Shown here one piece after another: positions 28,429 to 32,974 of a DNA stretch of 32,974 nt. The stretch spans positions 1-32,974 of the IMG/VR virus record IMGVR_UViG_3300020579_000028. One strand, 5' to 3'. A model generated the notes under the pieces. The model saw only the letters and a program-made list of their open reading frames with translations, searched no databases and was not told where the DNA came from. This DNA is from a virus. Both the position numbers and the translations under genes were made by a program. How positions within the stretch are numbered: the first letter of the stretch is position 1; each line of letters opens with the position of its first letter.

Positions 28429-28677
28429 TTAGAGAGCTACGCGCTTGCCGAGTCCGAACTTCTCCGCCAACGCCGGATCCGACTGAGCGATCTTGAGTAT
28501 GCGTCGTGCCTCCTTGCTCTCGGCTGCCTTCTTGGGATTCGTCTCTCGACGGTATTCCAACTGATACAGTCCGAGCTTGAAGATCTGTTCGAACAACTCT
28601 TGCTCGCTCTGCTCATCCTTCCTGAGCTTCATCGCTCGCTCGAGTAGTTCGCCTTGCAACTTCATTTGCTTGTTCAT
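28429..28677 (-). CDS. Hypothetical helical protein (82 aa)
   Basis: Start at ATG 28677, preceded by AGGAGG at 7 nt; an earlier in-frame start at 28740 lacks one. It begins MNKQMKLQGELLERAMKLRK and continues helical and charged (QSEQELFEQIFKLGLYQLEYRRETNPKKAAESKEARRILKIAQSDPALAEKFG). The outermost minus-strand gene, divergent from terminase. The A/R-rich repeat-free helices suggest a small ribosome- or nucleic-acid-associated protein, but this is a guess. Confidence 0.65.
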   Translation of the reverse strand: MNKQMKLQGELLERAMKLRKDEQSEQELFEQIFKLGLYQLEYRRETNPKKAAESKEARRILKIAQSDPALAEKFGLGKRVAL

Positions 28678-28819
28678 GGTCTTACCTCCTGTCAGCTGCT
28701 GGTCTGATCGAACTTGGCCAGTCAACTGTATATCTAACACCCCACCTCCCCCTAAACCGCCGGGCGGGCGGGTGCTATATATAATTAATGCCTCACCTAT
28801 TTGGTGGGGGGTAAACTAT

Positions 28820-28900
28820 ATGACCTTGAGTCGCACCCTCACTGATTTCCAACTGGGCAGTGCTTGGACCTTGGATCCCAATTATACTTGGACATGCTGA
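28820..28900 (+). CDS. Possible 26-aa leader peptide
   Basis: ATG 28820 follows GGTGGGGGGTAAACTAT. The frame runs to TGA (28898-28900), ending 21 nt before the small terminase start, and encodes MTLSRTLTDFQLGSAWTLDP then NYTWTC. The peptide overlaps the P5 elements. It may be a translated leader coupled to terminase or a chance ORF; RBS quality is moderate. Confidence 0.25.
   Translation: MTLSRTLTDFQLGSAWTLDPNYTWTC
28848..28888 (+). promoter_or_regulatory. Candidate P5: CCAACTGGG box with -10 TATACT, late direction
   Basis: TCCAACTGGGCA (28848-28859) is the same box as in P1-P4 but on the plus strand. The next hexamer is GTGCTT (28860-28865), a poor -35, then a 17-nt spacer and TATACT (28883-28888). 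The distances are identical to P1-P3, so a sigma factor may need an activator here (late gene switch). Confidence 0.5.
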
Positions 28901-28921
28901 GGGGCCGGGGGGCGGTAACGG

Positions 28922-29428
28922 ATGCATAACGCGCGCCAACTCGTGAAGGAAGAGGAGTTGATGAGAAGCCTGACCGCAGGGCTCAGTTTGAAGGAGTGTG
29001 CGGTTCAGCTTAAGCTGTCGTATCCGACGGTGTTGAAGTATGCGAGGCAGCCCGCGTTCTTGGCCAAGTTGAAGGAATACTCACTGACGATTTATGGTAG
29101 GGTGGATAAGGAACTCCAGAATAGCAAGGAGTCCATCTTAACTCGGTTGGAGGAGGTCAGCGCGGACGCTCTGGAGAAGCTGGCTAGCTTGATGGATGAT
29201 CCCACAGCGCCTCCGGTGGTTCAGTTCAAAGCGGCTCAGGATTTGTGTGATAGAGATCCGCGGATCAGTCGAACAAAGCGTGTGGAGGGGAATGTCGATC
29301 ACAAATTTATCAACCCTGCGTTGTTGATCCTGGCAAGCCAAACGGCGCAGGAAGTCAAGCGGTTTAAGGAAAGTGAAGCGCTTGGAGACGGAAACACTAT
29401 CGATGTTACCCAGCCCTCCGGAGACTGA
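28922..29428 (+). CDS. Terminase small subunit
   Basis: 168 residues directly upstream of and overlapping the large terminase. Helix-turn-helix at about 18-45 (TAGLSLKECAVQLKLSYPTVLKYARQPAF), then a long helical region (LKEYSLTIYGRVDKELQNSKESILTRLEEVSADALEKLASLMDD), the usual TerS architecture: DNA binding plus oligomerisation. It recognises phage DNA for packaging. The ATG follows GGGGGGCGGTAACGG, a G-rich weak ribosome-binding site. Confidence 0.8.
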   Translation: MHNARQLVKEEELMRSLTAGLSLKECAVQLKLSYPTVLKYARQPAFLAKLKEYSLTIYGRVDKELQNSKESILTRLEEVSADALEKLASLMDDPTAPPVVQFKAAQDLCDRDPRISRTKRVEGNVDHKFINPALLILASQTAQEVKRFKESEALGDGNTIDVTQPSGD

Positions 29429-31043
29429 ACCTAAGTCAGCGGAGTTGGTAGATGTTGCCGCTAGCGGAGACGCCAGCAAGCTCTGGCAGGAGCTTCGGGA
29501 TAAAGCTGATGACTCGTTGTATTTCTTCAGTAAGGTGGTCCTGGGTTACAAAGAGTTAGTCGACCATCTCCACCAACCTCTAGCGATAAAAATCCAAGGG
29601 TACCGCCCAAATTCCAAGCAGCGTCGTGGTTTCCTACTCCCCCGCGGCCATTTCAAGAGTACCATCCTATCGAAGTCCTACCCTCTGTGGCGACTTGCCC
29701 AGAACCCAGAGTTGCGGATCTTGATTCTTGGTGAGAGCGCAACCGTCGGAGAGAAGAACCTTCGTGATATCAAATGGCATATTGAGAACAATCAGCTTTT
29801 CCGCTGGCTGTATCCCGAACTTATCCCGGCTGTTATCGGCGCTCAGAAATGGACCGAAAAGGAAATTCTTCTCCCCCGTCAAGGTACGTTCGACGAGTCA
29901 AGCATTACAGCTACGGGAGTCGGAGTTCGACTTACCGGAACTCACTACGATATTATCATTTACGACGACCTCGTCGGCGAGGAAGCCTCCAAGTCTGAAG
30001 CGGTTATGCAGGATGCAATATCCTATTTCCAATGGGCCACAGGCCTTGCCAACGATCAAGACACCATCGAAGAGTTGATAGCGGGCACGCGGTGGAAGCA
30101 CGCTGACAAAGACCTCTATGGCTGGATCATGAAGATGATGCCTGGGGAGTGGGACTGGGAGCAGCGCTCAGTCATTGAAGATGGAGTACCTATCTTCCCT
30201 GAGCGGTTCAGCGAGAAGATTATTGACGATATTAGGCGTCGTCTAGGCGAGTACAAGTTCAGCTGTAACTATATGAACTCCCCCATCAGCCCTGAGGGAG
30301 GCGATTTCAAAACCAACCAGGTTTTGTCCTATACAGTCAGCGCAGACGGCAAGACGATCATACCTGATGACGGGACGCCGCCTGTCCGTCTCGCTGACCT
30401 GTATCGGATCTCGTTTTGGGATCCATCGGCTGGTGGTCGTAGTGCTACCGCTGAGAACGCAATTATCGTCGCGGGGATGTCAGCTGACCGCAGGATCTTT
30501 GCTCTCGCCGCGTGGTCCAAGAACACTGATATGCATGCGGCCGCTGAGAAGTGGTTGGAGTTGAACGATCGCTTCCACTGTTTCTACAACCACTACGAGC
30601 TGGTAGGCAGCCAGAAGGAAATTGAGAAGATCATCCGTGATCGCCTGATGGCGGTTAAATGCGCTTATTGTAATAAGACCCACCGGCGCTTAAAACCGCT
30701 TGGGGTGAGTCCTCCAGGGGGGCGAGCCAACAAGGAAGAGCGTATTCGAACGTTTACCGAAGACGCCTTCGGTCATATCACTGAGGATAATAAGGTAGTC
30801 GGAACTCGGATTTACCTACGGCGTGGGATGGAAAAGCTTCGAGGTCAGATCGTCAGCTTTCCGCCGAGCGAGTCTGGCAGCTTGGTAGATGAGTTCGACG
30901 CGTTCGCCTACTGCTGCCATCTGTTGCGTCCACCCCTCCTCGACACCAGTAACGAAGAAAAGAGTAAGGAAGCTGAAGAGGTTGAGCGGCGTAAATCCGT
31001 TCCCTTCACCCACACTGAACGAGATTACGGAGGCTACCACTAA
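29373..31043 (+). CDS. Terminase large subunit
   Basis: 556 residues. ATPase: Walker A-like RGFLLPRGHFKST (82-94), Walker B IIIYDDLVGEEAS, coupling segment LIAGTRWKHADKDLYGWI. Nuclease domain: SFWDPSAGGRS (first metal Asp), and SLVDEFDAFAYCCHLLRPP near the end (third acidic). It cuts concatemers and pumps DNA into the prohead. GTG 29373 (AAGGAAA upstream) gives the longest frame; ATG 29403 ten codons later is an alternative with a weaker site. Overlaps TerS by 56 nt and the portal start by one base (TAATG). Confidence 0.92.
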   Translation: MKRLETETLSMLPSPPETEPKSAELVDVAASGDASKLWQELRDKADDSLYFFSKVVLGYKELVDHLHQPLAIKIQGYRPNSKQRRGFLLPRGHFKSTILSKSYPLWRLAQNPELRILILGESATVGEKNLRDIKWHIENNQLFRWLYPELIPAVIGAQKWTEKEILLPRQGTFDESSITATGVGVRLTGTHYDIIIYDDLVGEEASKSEAVMQDAISYFQWATGLANDQDTIEELIAGTRWKHADKDLYGWIMKMMPGEWDWEQRSVIEDGVPIFPERFSEKIIDDIRRRLGEYKFSCNYMNSPISPEGGDFKTNQVLSYTVSADGKTIIPDDGTPPVRLADLYRISFWDPSAGGRSATAENAIIVAGMSADRRIFALAAWSKNTDMHAAAEKWLELNDRFHCFYNHYELVGSQKEIEKIIRDRLMAVKCAYCNKTHRRLKPLGVSPPGGRANKEERIRTFTEDAFGHITEDNKVVGTRIYLRRGMEKLRGQIVSFPPSESGSLVDEFDAFAYCCHLLRPPLLDTSNEEKSKEAEEVERRKSVPFTHTERDYGGYH

Positions 31044-32974
31044 TGCCGTTTGATCCGGTCGAGTTCACACTAAGCATTGAGAAGAAGCGCGAACTCCAGA
31101 AGTATCTGTTGGAGAAGTTCGATGCTAGTGTCAAGGCTCGTCTGAACCAGATCGAGGACAAGTACAAGCGTTGGATGGATAACTACAGCGGAAAGCCGTT
31201 TGAGGAGGTTAGGACAACTCCGTTCTATCGAGCAAGCAACTTCGTCCCCCAACTCATCCGGATGCATACGGATATTCTATCTGCTCGGATCTACGGCCTC
31301 CTAATGTCGGCAAAGCCGTTTTGGAAACCGAAGAGTTTGATTGATCCCCTTCCTCACGAAGCACTAGAGGATCTCAGTACCTGGATGGATTACAAGACGC
31401 TGATGGAGATGCGATTCAGCCCAATGCTGGATAGTGCGATCTACCGCAGCGTTAAAACAGGTACCGTCATGCTCAAGTTCCCCTGGGTTAACGAAGCTTG
31501 GACCACGGGCCAGAAGCCGAAGGAAGAAGGTGGCGAAGCCGAGATGAAAGATTGGAACGAAGAGGGGATCAAACCCGTCATCGTTCCTTTCGAAGATTGC
31601 TGGCTGTGGCCGATTACCTGTAATAACGAACGCGAGGCTGAGATAGTATTCCATCGCATCCGCTTGACCAAAGAGCAAGTTCAGTTTCGAGCTAACAATA
31701 ATGTGTGGGATAAGGGTGCGTCTACCAAGATGCTCACCACGCCTGACTCCAGCGGACAAACCTCTGCAGCTCGCAATAGCCAAGCGCAGCAGGCCGGTAT
31801 TACTCTCACTCCTGACGTCGATCGCCCATTCAGCGCAATCGAAGCGTGGCTCTCATACGACCTAGGCCAAGGTAAAATGGTCCGCATTGTCATCGTCTTC
31901 AACCCCTTTGTCAACACCGAAGAAGGAGTCCTACGTTCCTTCTACAACTACTACTCCAAACAAAAACACTGCTTCGTGGGTATCCGACCCATGCCGCGGG
32001 AGGATTTGTGCTATGGTTACTCGGTCCCGGAAATCCTCGAACAAAGCCAAGAAGAGCAAGCTCAAGTCCACAATGCACGGCGAGATGCTAATACTATTAC
32101 AAATGTCCCTGGATGGAAAAAGCGTCGTTACGCCGAAGTCCCTAACCCTGCTGCAGAATGGTATCCGGGTAAAGTCTTCGAACTTGAAGATATGGATGAT
32201 CTCCAACCCCTCACTTTCGGAGGCATTCAGTACAATTCTATGCTCGAGGAAGAAAACCAAATCCTCCAGCTTGCCGAGCGTTACACTGGAATCAGTCCAC
32301 CTATGCAAGGGTTCGGAGCGGGTACGATGCAAGGCAAAAGGGGCATCTACACCTCCGGTGGAACACTCGCTATGCTTGCCGAAGGAAATCGTCGAATCGA
32401 CATGTATCTCAAACGATACAGGGACCCGTTCCATGACATCGGGAATCTTATTTACCAGAGCGAGAAAAACTTCCGCGGTACTATAGACCCTCAGGCGTAT
32501 GGGGCCTATGGGCAGTTGGGCCAGACAATCCGAAAGACGTTCGATTTCAAAGAACCAAGCGGGTTCAAAGGGTATTACTTCGAACTTGGCGCAAGCGAAG
32601 CCAGTGCAAACAAAGAGGTCGATCGTACCAACCTGTTGATGATGTCCAACACAATGGCGGGGTACTATCGGCAGATTGTGGAGGCAGCTCAAGGTGTCAG
32701 TCAAATCCCTGAAGGTAGTCCGCTTCGTGAAGTTTTGTTTCAAGTTTTGGATGGGGCGCGTGACCTTGCCGACAGACTCCTCTTCTACTTCGACGTCGGG
32801 GATAGAAAGAAACTCGTCCCGGACATACGAGCAGTATTTGGAGGAGGCTCTGCTGATAAAGGACCCAATGCCGCTAACGCGGCAGGAATGTCTGAATCTG
32901 CAGGACCTGTTTCGACAGACGACCTATCCGACATTTCAGCGCGCCTTGCTACGATTACGGGTGCGTCACGCAGT
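31043..32974 (+). CDS. Portal protein (3' truncated by window edge)
   Basis: Open from ATG 31043 (overlapping the terminase stop) to the end of the window, 644 codons without a stop. Immediately after terminase large, and sequence features fit a podovirus-type portal: YKRWMDNYSGKPFEEVRTTP, FVPQLIRMHTDILSARIYGL, VPFEDCWLWPITCN, IRLTKEQVQFRANNNVWD, and LAERYTGISPPMQGFGAG. The portal forms the dodecameric DNA gate on the capsid vertex. The visible part is already longer than many siphovirus portals. The 3' end and the capsid genes lie beyond the window. Confidence 0.85.
   Translation, partial: MPFDPVEFTLSIEKKRELQKYLLEKFDASVKARLNQIEDKYKRWMDNYSGKPFEEVRTTPFYRASNFVPQLIRMHTDILSARIYGLLMSAKPFWKPKSLIDPLPHEALEDLSTWMDYKTLMEMRFSPMLDSAIYRSVKTGTVMLKFPWVNEAWTTGQKPKEEGGEAEMKDWNEEGIKPVIVPFEDCWLWPITCNNEREAEIVFHRIRLTKEQVQFRANNNVWDKGASTKMLTTPDSSGQTSAARNSQAQQAGITLTPDVDRPFSAIEAWLSYDLGQGKMVRIVIVFNPFVNTEEGVLRSFYNYYSKQKHCFVGIRPMPREDLCYGYSVPEILEQSQEEQAQVHNARRDANTITNVPGWKKRRYAEVPNPAAEWYPGKVFELEDMDDLQPLTFGGIQYNSMLEEENQILQLAERYTGISPPMQGFGAGTMQGKRGIYTSGGTLAMLAEGNRRIDMYLKRYRDPFHDIGNLIYQSEKNFRGTIDPQAYGAYGQLGQTIRKTFDFKEPSGFKGYYFELGASEASANKEVDRTNLLMMSNTMAGYYRQIVEAAQGVSQIPEGSPLREVLFQVLDGARDLADRLLFYFDVGDRKKLVPDIRAVFGGGSADKGPNAANAAGMSESAGPVSTDDLSDISARLATITGASRS

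Larger units (their letters stand above)
28678..28921. promoter_or_regulatory. Divergent switch region between early and late modules
   Basis: Between the 82-aa minus gene and the small terminase gene. It contains C/G-rich runs (GGGCGGGCGGG at 28762-28772), then an AT patch with TATAAT on the plus strand at 28780-28785 (its reverse also reads TATATA), a GGTG/CACC hairpin near 28793-28805, and the P5 site below. It presumably controls late transcription to the right and the last early gene to the left. No clear -35 for the 28780 TATAAT was found. Confidence 0.5.

Noticed and set aside
28762-28806. G-quadruplex in the switch region
   Set aside because: Three short G3 runs are close, but the fourth run is more than 30 nt away; weak by sequence alone.
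31931-32743. 270-aa minus-strand ORF within the portal gene
   Set aside because: Antisense to a portal frame that is open from start to window end and carries family-like motifs; no neighbouring minus-strand genes here.
1-32974. tRNA genes, CRISPR arrays, integrase, transposase, or repressor genes
   Set aside because: None recognised by eye: no cloverleaf with CCA-side T-loop pattern in the gaps, no regularly spaced direct repeats, no tyrosine/serine recombinase motifs. A tRNAscan or HMM search would be decisive.

Overview
The window is a segment of a tailed double-stranded DNA phage. No host chromosomal gene, integrase, repressor, tRNA or transposon is visible. Terminase, portal and a very large virion protein are present, but no tape-measure gene, which together with the internal-protein-like 1,734-residue ORF suggests (does not prove) podovirus-like morphology. 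Near-consensus sigma70 promoters, a lipobox protein, a Tlde1-type peptidoglycan enzyme and a phage GroES point to a Gram-negative host, probably a proteobacterium. The structural module is cut by both window edges (terminase and portal at the right, end of the virion genes at the left), so capsid and other virion genes lie outside.

Layout. (1) 1-5567, plus strand: end of the virion genes, including one 1,734-residue protein. (2) 5577-9140, plus strand: a run of short overlapping genes that looks like the lysis/late cassette: two membrane proteins, a small repeat protein, a Tlde1/L,D-transpeptidase-like enzyme, a PurD-like ATP-grasp ligase, a holin candidate, a lipoprotein. It ends at a hairpin terminator. 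(3) 8995-28677, minus strand: a nearly gapless early/middle region read right to left. The right part (28.7-23.2 kb) holds many small genes of unknown function. The middle part (23.0-18.6 kb) has a recombination set (Cas4-like nuclease, Sak4-like ATPase, DUF669-like protein). The left part has a UDG-DNA polymerase A fusion, a DUF3987-type primase/helicase, an HTH protein, and GroES. (4) 28678-32974: divergent switch region, then terminase small and large subunits and portal on the plus strand.

Functional theme. folE, queD, queE and queC, together with a DpdA-like transglycosylase, form a complete GTP-to-preQ0 route plus a DNA base-exchange enzyme. The simplest inference is that this phage replaces some guanines in its DNA with a 7-deazaguanine (preQ0 or a derivative), an established phage anti-restriction strategy. 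Two free-standing homing-endonuclease genes (LAGLIDADG and HNH) sit inside the cluster.

Most unusual observations: (a) queE is split by one base exactly at its conserved SIQ/GEG motif; (b) the Sak4-like ATPase is circularly permuted, with Walker B near the N-terminus and Walker A near the C-terminus; (c) at least one clear gene (14613-14999) has no ATG/GTG/TTG start and seems to begin at ATT after a perfect AGGAGG, and the Cas4-like gene probably begins at ATA or ACG; (d) four minus-strand promoters and one plus-strand site share a CCAA(C/G)T(T/G)GG box at a fixed distance upstream of the -35 position; (e) GroES has a C-terminal extension read antisense to the last late gene.
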